Assembly (NCBI GenBank): GCA_013214065.1
Contig: JABSPK010000004.1
Coordinates: forward strand, 1-64,000
From: Flavobacteriaceae bacterium
GTDB taxonomy: Bacteria; Bacteroidota; Bacteroidia; Flavobacteriales; Flavobacteriaceae
Direction: 5' to 3'
Length of the DNA stretch: 64,000 nt
The translations under genes were made by a program, and so were the position numbers. The number at the start of each line of letters is the position of its first letter. Position 1 is the stretch's first letter. Shown here piece after piece: positions 44,807-52,724 of the stretch. The notes beneath the pieces were generated by a model, which was not told where the DNA came from, made no database searches, and saw only the letters and a program-made list of their open reading frames with translations.

Positions 44807-45508
44807 ATGATAGAAATCAAAGATCTTCATAAGTCCTATAAGATGGGTAGCAATTCGCTTCACGTCTTAAAAGGAATCAATTTCAGTGTAGAAGAAGGTG
44901 AATTAGTAGCCATTATGGGTTCTTCGGGATCCGGAAAATCAACCTTGTTGAACATTCTTGGAATGTTGGATGGGGCCGACTCCGGCGAGTACCATTTGGA
45001 CGAAGTTCCTATCAAGGACCTGAATGAAAAGAAAGCGGCCCAATACCGTAACAAATTTTTGGGCTTCGTTTTCCAATCCTTTAACCTGATCAATTACAAA
45101 TCAGCGCTAGAGAACGTTGCCTTGCCTTTGTATTACCAAAAAGTAGGGCGTAAGGAACGTCATGAAAAGGCCTTGAACTATTTGGATAGGGTCGGATTGA
45201 AGCCCTGGGCGACGCACTTGCCAAGTGAGCTATCAGGGGGGCAGAAACAACGGGTCGCCATTGCTAGGGCCATGGCTGCCGAACCTAAAGTATTGCTTGC
45301 CGATGAGCCGACAGGGGCACTCGATAGTAAGACATCATACGAGGTCATGGACCTCATCCAAAAGATCAACGACGAGGGCAACACTATTTTGGTCGTGACC
45401 CACGAAGAGGATATCGCACACATGTGCAAGCGCATTGTACACCTTAAAGATGGGGTGATCGTAGAAGACAAGAAAATAGAACAAGTAAGGGCCGAGCAGT
45501 ATGTTTGA
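44807..45508 (+). CDS. ABC transporter ATPase, LolD/MacB type
   Basis: Nucleotide-binding subunit of 233 residues. Walker A is GSSGSGKST (38-46), the Q-loop is FVFQSFNLI, the signature is LSGGQKQRVAIARA (from about 141), Walker B is VLLADEPTGALD and the H-loop is VVTHEEDIAH. It is the only ATPase in the cluster, so it probably powers both permease pairs. Its end overlaps permease 3 by 8 bases, and it is preceded by its own candidate promoter. Confidence 0.95.
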   Translation: MIEIKDLHKSYKMGSNSLHVLKGINFSVEEGELVAIMGSSGSGKSTLLNILGMLDGADSGEYHLDEVPIKDLNEKKAAQYRNKFLGFVFQSFNLINYKSALENVALPLYYQKVGRKERHEKALNYLDRVGLKPWATHLPSELSGGQKQRVAIARAMAAEPKVLLADEPTGALDSKTSYEVMDLIQKINDEGNTILVVTHEEDIAHMCKRIVHLKDGVIVEDKKIEQVRAEQYV

Positions 45509-46730
45509 TCGCGACATTTGGCAAGAGATATTCAATACCATCAAGAAGAACAAGCTTCGTACCTTCTTGACCGGTTTTTCGGTAGGATGGGCAATTTTCA
45601 TCCTGGTCATGATCTTGGCTTCCATCAATGGAATGCAGAACGGCTTCTACAGTCAGTTCAATGACGATGCCACCAATTCCATTTTTATCCGTCCCGGTAC
45701 GACATCCGAAGCCTATGCAGGTTTTGAGGCCGGTCGTAGGATCCAATTCAAGAACGATGATATTGCGTATATCCAAGCCAGTTTCCCTGACGATTTTGTC
45801 GAAATCAGTGCCCGTTATTACGCCAATGCCGTAGCCCGTTATAAAACAGAAACAGGTACTTATTCAGTGCAGGCCGTACATCCGGACCACCAGATTATCG
45901 AAAAGACGATCGTAACCAAAGGGCGTTTCGTCAATGAGGCAGACCAGGTGAACAAAGCCAAGGTGGCCGTTATCGGACGCAAGGTCGCTGAAGACCTCTT
46001 CAAAGACGAAGACCCATTGGGCAAGTTCGTTGAATTCAACAACCTGCCTTTCAAGGTAATCGGGGTATTTACGGATGAAGGCGACGACAATGCGGAACGT
46101 AGGATCTACGCTCCGATCAGTACCTACCAACGCATCTATGGGAATACCTCGGATATCAATGCGATTTTATTGACCTATAATCCAAACTATGACCTGACCA
46201 AGGCATTGGAATTTTCCGATAAGTTGGAGTTGGTCATGAAGCGCAGGCATAATGTATCTCCTGAAGACCAATCGGGCTTGTTCGTATGGAACTATGCCCA
46301 AGCCTTTGAGGATATTAGCAGTTTTACCACAGTATTACGGGTCATCGGAATTTCTGTTGCCTTTTTGATATTAATTGCCGGAATTGTCGGTATCGGGAAC
46401 ATCATGGTCTTTACGATCAAGGAGCGAACCAAGGAAATGGGCGTGCGAAAAGCACTTGGTGCACAGCCTGGCCAAATCATCAATTTGGTGATTTTAGAGT
46501 CGATTTTCATTACTACGATTTCAGGTTTTATCGGACTATTGTTCGCCTGGGCGATTTTAGCCCTTATCGGTCCGACAATTGAGACACCTGCCTTTACTAA
46601 TCCCAATGTGAGGGCGTCGACAGTGATTACGGCAACGGTCATTTTGATTATCGCCGGAGTACTGGCCGGATTGATACCCGCGATAAAAGCGGCGAACGTG
46701 AAACCGATTGTAGCATTAAGAGATAAATAA
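45501..46730 (+). CDS. MacB/FtsX-type ABC permease 3
   Basis: Permease of 409 residues, a paralogue of permease 1: both begin MFD and share WQEIF followed by KKNKLRTFLTG-like sequence, with GMQNGF after helix 1. The coupling loop is IKERTKEMGVRKALGAQPG and the C-terminus AANVKPIVALRDK. It should pair with permease 4. It is translationally coupled to the ATPase by an 8-base overlap. Confidence 0.9.
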   Translation: MFDRDIWQEIFNTIKKNKLRTFLTGFSVGWAIFILVMILASINGMQNGFYSQFNDDATNSIFIRPGTTSEAYAGFEAGRRIQFKNDDIAYIQASFPDDFVEISARYYANAVARYKTETGTYSVQAVHPDHQIIEKTIVTKGRFVNEADQVNKAKVAVIGRKVAEDLFKDEDPLGKFVEFNNLPFKVIGVFTDEGDDNAERRIYAPISTYQRIYGNTSDINAILLTYNPNYDLTKALEFSDKLELVMKRRHNVSPEDQSGLFVWNYAQAFEDISSFTTVLRVIGISVAFLILIAGIVGIGNIMVFTIKERTKEMGVRKALGAQPGQIINLVILESIFITTISGFIGLLFAWAILALIGPTIETPAFTNPNVRASTVITATVILIIAGVLAGLIPAIKAANVKPIVALRDK

Positions 46731-46736
46731 GAGATC

Positions 46737-47993
46737 ATGTGGTTATTCGATAGGGATTTATGGTTTGAAATATTCCACACGTTAGGGAAGAACATGTTCC
46801 GTACTTTCTTGACGATGTTGGGGGTGATTTTCGCAATGATCATTTTGGTGCTGCTTTTGGGGTCGGCCAATGGCATGAGCAACGGCTTCGACAAGATTTT
46901 CGCAGGTACGGCTTCCAACAGCCTTTTCGTTTGGGGCCAGCGCACCTCCGAACCGTATAAAGGTTTTGAAAGAGGACGCCGCATTCGATATAAAATCGAA
47001 GACGCGGCCATTTTGAAAGAACAGATTCCAGAAATTGAAGTATTGGCCCCTCGCATCGAATTGGGGAACCATAGAGGAGTGGTCACTGTGTATAGAAACG
47101 GACAGACAAGCGGCTCTTCGGTGTATGGCGATTATCCGGAAATCGATAACATCACTAAAAAGAAACTGGTCGAAGGTCGTTTTCTCAACGACAATGATAT
47201 TGACGAATCGAAGAAAGTCTGTGTCATTGGGGAGGAAACCTATAAACTGCTTTTCGAAAAAGGGGAGGAAGCCATCGGGGAGGATATTCGTATCAACGGG
47301 GTGTTCTTTACCGTTGTCGGAATCTACAAGCCCAACAACAATATTAATATCGATGGGGAAAACGCGGTTTTCGTACCCTTCACCACCTTCCAGAAAGCCT
47401 TCAATACCGGCGATCGAATGGGGTGGATGGCAATTGCCGTAGAACCGGATACCAAGGTGGCCATCGTTGAAAGTCAGATCAAGGCGATTTTGAAGAACAA
47501 GTACAACATCGCTCCAAAAGACGAAAGGGCCATCGGTAGTTTCGATATGTCTGAAATTTTCAACAACATTTCCGCCTTTACCAATGTACTCAAAGGATTT
47601 TCCTTCTTTGTTGGAATATTTACCCTGCTGGCAGGGGTCATCGCGATCAGTAACATTTTGCTGATTACGGTCAAAGAACGAACCAAGGAAATCGGTGTGC
47701 GCCGGGCGCTAGGAGCAACCCCTATCGTGGTCAAACGGCAAATCGTCGTTGAAGCCATCGTATTGACCGCTTTTGCGGGCTTGATCGGCTTTGCCATTTC
47801 AGTCGGTATTTTGGCAGTCGCAAATAATTTATGGGGCAGTGGGGATGATTTTCCCTTCGTGAACCCGATGATCAGCATACCCCAATTCAGCATATCCTTC
47901 TTGCTCATGGTCAGCTTAAGTGTCTTGATCGGACTATTGCCGGCCAATCGGGCGATTCGGGTCAAACCTATAGAAGCGTTACGAGAAGAATAA
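46737..47993 (+). CDS. MacB/FtsX-type ABC permease 4
   Basis: Permease of 418 residues, the counterpart of permease 2, encoded 6 bases after permease 3. Helix 1 is FRTFLTMLGVIFAMIILVLLL; the coupling loop is VKERTKEIGVRRALGATPI and the C-terminus AIRVKPIEALREE. The periplasmic domain between about 45 and 270 would contact the adaptor encoded next. Confidence 0.9.
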   Translation: MWLFDRDLWFEIFHTLGKNMFRTFLTMLGVIFAMIILVLLLGSANGMSNGFDKIFAGTASNSLFVWGQRTSEPYKGFERGRRIRYKIEDAAILKEQIPEIEVLAPRIELGNHRGVVTVYRNGQTSGSSVYGDYPEIDNITKKKLVEGRFLNDNDIDESKKVCVIGEETYKLLFEKGEEAIGEDIRINGVFFTVVGIYKPNNNINIDGENAVFVPFTTFQKAFNTGDRMGWMAIAVEPDTKVAIVESQIKAILKNKYNIAPKDERAIGSFDMSEIFNNISAFTNVLKGFSFFVGIFTLLAGVIAISNILLITVKERTKEIGVRRALGATPIVVKRQIVVEAIVLTAFAGLIGFAISVGILAVANNLWGSGDDFPFVNPMISIPQFSISFLLMVSLSVLIGLLPANRAIRVKPIEALREE

Positions 47994-48028
47994 CCAAATA
48001 GAATTAAATAACAATCAAATAAATTGAA

Positions 48029-49141
48029 ATGAACAAGTATGTTAAGTACGGATTGATAGGCATTGTATGTGTAGGGATCTTATATGCCGTCGTACACTTT
48101 CTTAAAAAGAACAGTACACCGAAACAACTTTATGATACGGAAACCTTAGAGCGCAAAGACATTGTGAACAAGGTTATCGTGACCGGAAAAGTCATTCCTG
48201 AAGACGAAATCAACATCAAGCCCCAAATTTCTGGGATCATCGATCGCATCTACCTTGAAGAAGGAGCTGATGTGAGGGCCGGTGATTTGATCGCTGTGAT
48301 CAAAGTCGTGCCGAACGAACAGTCATTGTTCCAAGCCCGTGGTCGTGTGAACAACGCCAAAGTCGCATTGAACAATGCAGAGTTGGACTTCAACAGGAAC
48401 AAAGACTTATTCTCTAAAGGGGTGGTAGCAGCCCAAGATTTCCAAAACATCCAGTTGGCATATGATCAAGCCAAATTGGAACTGCAGAACGCCCAAAACG
48501 ATTATCAGATTATTTTGAAAGGTTCCGCAGGAGGTTCGGCAAGTGCCAATACCAATATCAGGGCCACTGTTTCTGGGACCATCTTGGAGATTCCCGTCGA
48601 AGAAGGGGATCAGGTAATCCAGAGTAATAACTTCAATGATGGTACCACCATCGCTACTATTGCCGATATGACCAAAATGATCTTTGAAGGCGAAGTCGAT
48701 GAAGCCGAAGTTGGGAAGTTGAACGTAGGAATGCCTTTGGAAATCTCCTTGGGAGCCTTGGAAAAAGACAAGTTCGATGCCGAGTTGAAATTCATCGCGC
48801 CTAAAGGGGTCGAAGAAGAAGGAGCCGTACAGTTCAAGATCGAAGGTGACTTGGTCATGAACGACAGCACCTACGTAAGGGCCGGTTATAGCGCGAACGC
48901 CTCGATCGTTTTGGAAGAGAAAAAAGATGTCTTGGCCATCAAGGAAGCCTTGTTGCAATTCGACAAGGAAACCGATAAGCCTTTTGTTGAGGTAGAGGTC
49001 GCCGAGAATGAATTCGAAAAGAAAGAATTGGAATTGGGCGTAAGCGATGGTATCGATGTCGAGATCCTATCAGGGATCGAAGAAGATGCCAAGGTCAAGG
49101 TTTGGAACAAACTTGAACAGCCCAGCGACGAAGATTCTTAA
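48029..49141 (+). CDS. HlyD/MacA-type periplasmic adaptor 2
   Basis: Membrane fusion protein of 370 residues, homologous to adaptor 1 over its whole length. Its shared segments include KPQISGIIDRIYLEEG (lipoyl), a helical hairpin around ARGRVNNAKVALNNAELDF, RATVSGTILEIPVEEGDQV, and MTKMIFEGEVDEAEVGKL. An N-terminal membrane anchor is present (GLIGIVCVGILYAVVHFL). It links permeases 3 and 4 to the TolC protein encoded just downstream. Confidence 0.9.
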   Translation: MNKYVKYGLIGIVCVGILYAVVHFLKKNSTPKQLYDTETLERKDIVNKVIVTGKVIPEDEINIKPQISGIIDRIYLEEGADVRAGDLIAVIKVVPNEQSLFQARGRVNNAKVALNNAELDFNRNKDLFSKGVVAAQDFQNIQLAYDQAKLELQNAQNDYQIILKGSAGGSASANTNIRATVSGTILEIPVEEGDQVIQSNNFNDGTTIATIADMTKMIFEGEVDEAEVGKLNVGMPLEISLGALEKDKFDAELKFIAPKGVEEEGAVQFKIEGDLVMNDSTYVRAGYSANASIVLEEKKDVLAIKEALLQFDKETDKPFVEVEVAENEFEKKELELGVSDGIDVEILSGIEEDAKVKVWNKLEQPSDEDS

Positions 49142-49180
49142 TTGACCAACCCATAGATACGAACCAAAATCAAAAAACGA

Positions 49181-50521
49181 ATGAAGTATAGAATATCCAT
49201 ACTGCTGGTTTTCTGTGCCCTATTTGTAGGAAATGCGCAGATGCGAAAGTGGACACTCGAAGAATGTGTCACCTATGCAGTTGAAAATAACTTGACTATA
49301 GAACAGTTCGAATTGGATCTTGAAACGGCCCAAATCGACAAGTCGGACGCCATTGGGGATTTCTTGCCAAGTTTAAACGGGCAAACCAATGTCTCCGGGA
49401 ATACGGGTCTGATTCTTGATCCTACGACGAACAACCTGGTCACGGGTACCATTTTGTCATCGAGCGCGAACCTGACCTCTGCGGTGACCCTTTTTAACGG
49501 TCTACGAAACGTGCACCGTTTGAATCGGGCCAAATTGAACGCCATAGCGAACCGATACCGTTTAGATGATTTGAAGGACGACATTCGATTGAACGTCGCC
49601 AATGCCTATTTGCAGGTGTTGTCGAACAAAGAGCAATTGAAGACCTTTAGGGCGCAATATGCGGTTACCGAGCAAGACTTGAAACGCACCAGGGAATTGG
49701 TCGAATCAGGCGTCTCACCAAGAGGAGATCTTTTGGAAATCGAAGCCACGGCCGCGAACCAAGAACAACAGATCATCAACGGTGAAAGTTTGGTGTTGAT
49801 TTCACGGGTCAGTTTGGCGCAGTTGCTCCAAATCACCGATTATCAGAACTTCGACATTGCCGATGAGGCTTTTGATATTCCACCCTCCGATATTTTGGAT
49901 AATTCGGCCAAGGTGATTTTCGACAAGGCCTTGACCTTTAGAAACGATATCAAGTTTTCGCAATCCAATGTTGATTTGGCGGCGAAAGACCTTCAGATCG
50001 CTAAGGGAGCGGTGTATCCTACCCTTTCAGCCTTCTTCAACTACAATACCCGATACTCCGATCAGAACTTGGATCCCCTAACGGGAGAACAGATCGGATT
50101 TGTCGATCAGTTGTGGATCAATGACGGTATTTCGTACGGAGCCCAGTTGGATGTACCCATTTTCAATGGATGGGGCACCCGCAATGGTATTAGAAGGGCG
50201 AAAATCACCTTAGAACGTGCCAAGCTACAGTACGAACAGGATAAGCTGAATTTGGAAAGTGATATCCAACAGGCTTATGTCGACGTCACCGTGTTCTTCA
50301 AGGCGTATGAAGCGGCTTTGAAGACCTTGGATGCCCGAAGGCTCTCGTACCAATATGCCAAAGACCGTTTTGATGTCGGTTTGATGAACGCCTTTGACTT
50401 CAGTCAGGCCCAATCGCGGGTCGACAATGCCGAGGCCGATGCGATCCGAACCAAATACGATTACATTTTCCGATTGAAGATCCTGGAATTCTATTTCGGT
50501 ATTCCGATTTCACTGGACTAA
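49181..50521 (+). CDS. TolC-family outer-membrane efflux protein
   Basis: Outer-membrane channel of 446 residues with a signal peptide (ISILLVFCALFVGNAQ). It shows the two-fold repeat of the family: WTLEECVTYAVENNLTIEQ at the start and a second coiled-coil half beginning near residue 240 (KALTFRNDIKFSQSNVDLAAK). It should form the exit duct for both halves of the preceding exporter cluster. It ends four bases before the tsaB promoter box. Confidence 0.92.
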   Translation: MKYRISILLVFCALFVGNAQMRKWTLEECVTYAVENNLTIEQFELDLETAQIDKSDAIGDFLPSLNGQTNVSGNTGLILDPTTNNLVTGTILSSSANLTSAVTLFNGLRNVHRLNRAKLNAIANRYRLDDLKDDIRLNVANAYLQVLSNKEQLKTFRAQYAVTEQDLKRTRELVESGVSPRGDLLEIEATAANQEQQIINGESLVLISRVSLAQLLQITDYQNFDIADEAFDIPPSDILDNSAKVIFDKALTFRNDIKFSQSNVDLAAKDLQIAKGAVYPTLSAFFNYNTRYSDQNLDPLTGEQIGFVDQLWINDGISYGAQLDVPIFNGWGTRNGIRRAKITLERAKLQYEQDKLNLESDIQQAYVDVTVFFKAYEAALKTLDARRLSYQYAKDRFDVGLMNAFDFSQAQSRVDNAEADAIRTKYDYIFRLKILEFYFGIPISLD

Positions 50522-50524
50522 CGG

Positions 50525-50532
50525 TATCTTTG
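50525..50532 (+). promoter_or_regulatory. Candidate -7 box of tsaB
   Basis: TATCTTTG matches TAnnTTTG and ends seven bases before the tsaB ATG. A -33 TTG is not clear; a TTCC occurs at the right distance. Confidence 0.5.
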
Positions 50533-50539
50533 TGGCCCT

Positions 50540-51214
50540 ATGGGCACGATATTGAATTTAGAGACCGCAACGACCAATTGCTCGGTAAGTGTTTCCGTCA
50601 ATGGAGACTTGGTTTCCCTGGTGGAGAACAATGCAGCTAATTATTCACATGCCGAGCAATTGCATCAATTTATAGAAGAAGCCTTGAAAGAGGCTTCTTT
50701 TTCTTTTTCCGACCTCGACGCGATCGCCGTGAGCAAAGGACCGGGTTCTTATACCGGACTCCGGATCGGGGTATCGGCAGCCAAAGGGCTGTGCTTTTCT
50801 TTGGAAGTCCCATTGATATCCGTATCCACCTTACAAAGTATGGCTTGTCAAGTGCAGACCGCGGTAGACCATCGGATCATATCGGTTTTGGACGCACGCC
50901 GTATGGAGGTGTATGCCGGGGTATTCAATGGTCGATACGAAGCCCTTGAGCCGGTCAAGGCCGTAGTAATCGAATCCGATTCGTTCGCAGAGTACCAAGA
51001 AATCGAAAAGGTGGTTTTCGTGGGTAATGGGGCCGAGAAATGCAGTCAGGTCTTGAAGGGCGGTTCGTTTGAATACCTACCCCAGCTCATGCCATCGGCA
51101 CGTGAAATGGCGGTGCTGGCCCAGCGGAAATTCGAGGCGAAGGACTTCGAAGACCTTGCCTATTTCGAACCGTTTTACCTTAAGGATTTTGTGCTTTCCC
51201 ATAAAGGCAAATAG
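50540..51214 (+). CDS. tsaB: tRNA t6A synthesis protein TsaB
   Basis: Member of the TsaBDE system that makes threonylcarbamoyl-adenosine at position 37 of ANN-decoding tRNAs; TsaB is the non-catalytic partner of TsaD. At 224 residues it has the usual length. The N-terminus MGTILNLETATTNCSVSVS and the SKGPGSYTGLRIG stretch are diagnostic of the ASKHA fold. It appears monocistronic. Confidence 0.95.
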   Translation: MGTILNLETATTNCSVSVSVNGDLVSLVENNAANYSHAEQLHQFIEEALKEASFSFSDLDAIAVSKGPGSYTGLRIGVSAAKGLCFSLEVPLISVSTLQSMACQVQTAVDHRIISVLDARRMEVYAGVFNGRYEALEPVKAVVIESDSFAEYQEIEKVVFVGNGAEKCSQVLKGGSFEYLPQLMPSAREMAVLAQRKFEAKDFEDLAYFEPFYLKDFVLSHKGK

Positions 51215-51255
51215 AATGATGTAGAAAATAATCGTAATATGTAGTAAAAAAACTA

Positions 51256-51263
51256 TATATTCG
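51256..51263 (+). promoter_or_regulatory. Weak -7-like box before the cysteine-rich orphan
   Basis: TATATTCG differs from TAnnTTTG at one base and lies 20 bases before the ATG at 51284. No -33 TTG is evident. Confidence 0.3.
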
Positions 51264-51283
51264 AATTACAAAATCTCTACATC

Positions 51284-51808
51284 ATGAAATCAGTTATTAT
51301 TTTACTTTGTTTATTCTTCATGGGAACCTTCGGCCCTATCGACATCAAGACTGATGCTACACTAATGCAAGTTGCAAAATTGGAAAGTAAGTATGTGGCA
51401 AAATTACTTCATCTTGATAACATGAATTTATTATCAGAAATCGATGTGAATCGTTTGAATGATGAAGATTTGAGAATTCTTTCCTGCGAAATTTTTGGAC
51501 TGGCGAACACAAATCAGTTCGTTGTTGAAATGGAGCAACTGACGAGGGCACATAATTTTTTGAACCAAGAAAGCGGTTATTATGGTAAAGTGCAACAGGA
51601 AATAAACCAGCTTGTTATGGTCGAATTAGCTCAATTGGAATTTGGCTTTAAAGATGATTGTGACGTAATGGGAACCGCCTGTGCAAATACTGTAATAGCC
51701 CAAACTTGTGCAGCTTGTGGAGTTGGTGGTGCAATTGCGCGTATCATAGGGCTAGGGGTTTGCTATACCCAAACAAATGTTTGCTATGCTAATTGTGGGT
51801 ATAAATAA
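51284..51808 (+). CDS. Secreted cysteine-rich orphan protein
   Basis: I do not recognise this protein of 174 residues. It begins with a signal peptide (MKSVIILLCLFFMGTFG). A helical middle section (about 25-120) leads to a C-terminal segment of about 50 residues with seven Cys, Gly/Ala-rich in the centre (CAACGVGGAIARIIGLGVC), ending YANCGYK. One more Cys lies earlier in the mature part, so eight could form disulfides. Its composition is AT-rich: bases 51361-51420 contain 18 G/C, against 32 in 50881-50940 of tsaB. It stands alone, convergent to the MscS gene. Acquisition from elsewhere is plausible. Confidence 0.7.
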   Translation: MKSVIILLCLFFMGTFGPIDIKTDATLMQVAKLESKYVAKLLHLDNMNLLSEIDVNRLNDEDLRILSCEIFGLANTNQFVVEMEQLTRAHNFLNQESGYYGKVQQEINQLVMVELAQLEFGFKDDCDVMGTACANTVIAQTCAACGVGGAIARIIGLGVCYTQTNVCYANCGYK

Positions 51809-51853
51809 AATACAAGTAATCAATTGGAATTAAATGAGATGCCCTGGCACAAA

Positions 51854-51878
51854 TAGAAATTAACGCGAATTAATTCTA
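51854..51878. terminator. AT-rich hairpin in the convergent gap
   Basis: TAGAAATTAA and TTAATTCTA can pair except for one bulged A, around a CGCGAA loop. It lies between the convergent orphan and MscS genes and includes the MscS stop codon. It might serve both directions, but the stem is AT-rich and lacks a proper T-run. Confidence 0.3.
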
Positions 51879-52697
51879 ATTTGTATGCACCACCCGTTGT
51901 GGGAAGGGGATTTCGATGCCCGCGGCCTCAAACCGTATTTTCGATTGTTCGATGACATTGAACCGAGCGGGCCAAAACACCTCGTTCGGGGCCATAAAAC
52001 GCAAGGTAAGATCAACCGAACTATCACCAAGGCTGTTGACATAGACCTCAGGGGCCGGATCCTTTAAAATACGCTCGTCTTCTGCGCAGATTTCCAATAA
52101 GATGTCTTTCGCCAATTTGATATCCGATCCGTAGCTGATCCCGACGATGTAGTTTTCGCGCCGGTTCGGCTCTGCATTGTAATTGACGATATTGCCATTG
52201 GCCAATTGGCCATTGGGGATGATGGCGATTTGATTGCCGAAAGTGGTCAACTTGGTGTTGAAGATGGAAATTTCCTTGACGGCCCCATCGACCCCCTGGG
52301 CCGAAATCCAATCCCCGATTTTGAACGGTTTGAACAAAAGGATCAATACCCCACCGGCAAAATTCGCCAAAGAACCTTGGAGCGCCAAACCAATGGCGAG
52401 TCCGGCCGCACCGATCATCGCGATCAAAGAGGAGGTTTTGACCCCCAATTGGGTGATGACCAATACAAAGAGCAACACCTTTAAGGTGATGCCGATAAAG
52501 CTTTGTAAAAAGCTTTCAAGGGTCGGGTCGTAGTCTTTGTGGTCAAAGAATTTTTTGACCAAGCGATTGAACAATTTGATGACCCATAACCCGACTACCA
52601 AGATAAAGAAGGCCAAAAGCAACGAAGGTAAAAATCCCCAAAACCAGGCGATGGCCTTTTCCAATAACTGTTCGTAATACGTCAAATCGTGTTCCAT
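51876..52697 (-). CDS. Small-conductance mechanosensitive channel MscS family
   Basis: Inner-membrane channel of 273 residues that releases solutes under hypo-osmotic shock. Three helices are visible, the last being the pore-lining GAAGLAIGLALQGSLANFAGG with the Ala/Gly pattern of TM3. The beta domain has FKIGDWISAQGVDGAVKEI and NGQLANGNIVNYN, and the alpha/beta C-terminal domain ends in EIPFPQRVVH. The length is that of the minimal MscS class. It is encoded 27 bases behind the YyaL-type gene and probably shares its transcript. Confidence 0.93.
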   Translation of the reverse strand: MEHDLTYYEQLLEKAIAWFWGFLPSLLLAFFILVVGLWVIKLFNRLVKKFFDHKDYDPTLESFLQSFIGITLKVLLFVLVITQLGVKTSSLIAMIGAAGLAIGLALQGSLANFAGGVLILLFKPFKIGDWISAQGVDGAVKEISIFNTKLTTFGNQIAIIPNGQLANGNIVNYNAEPNRRENYIVGISYGSDIKLAKDILLEICAEDERILKDPAPEVYVNSLGDSSVDLTLRFMAPNEVFWPARFNVIEQSKIRFEAAGIEIPFPQRVVHTN

Positions 52698-52724
52698 GTT
52701 CGTTTAAATTGGGATGAAACGGGT

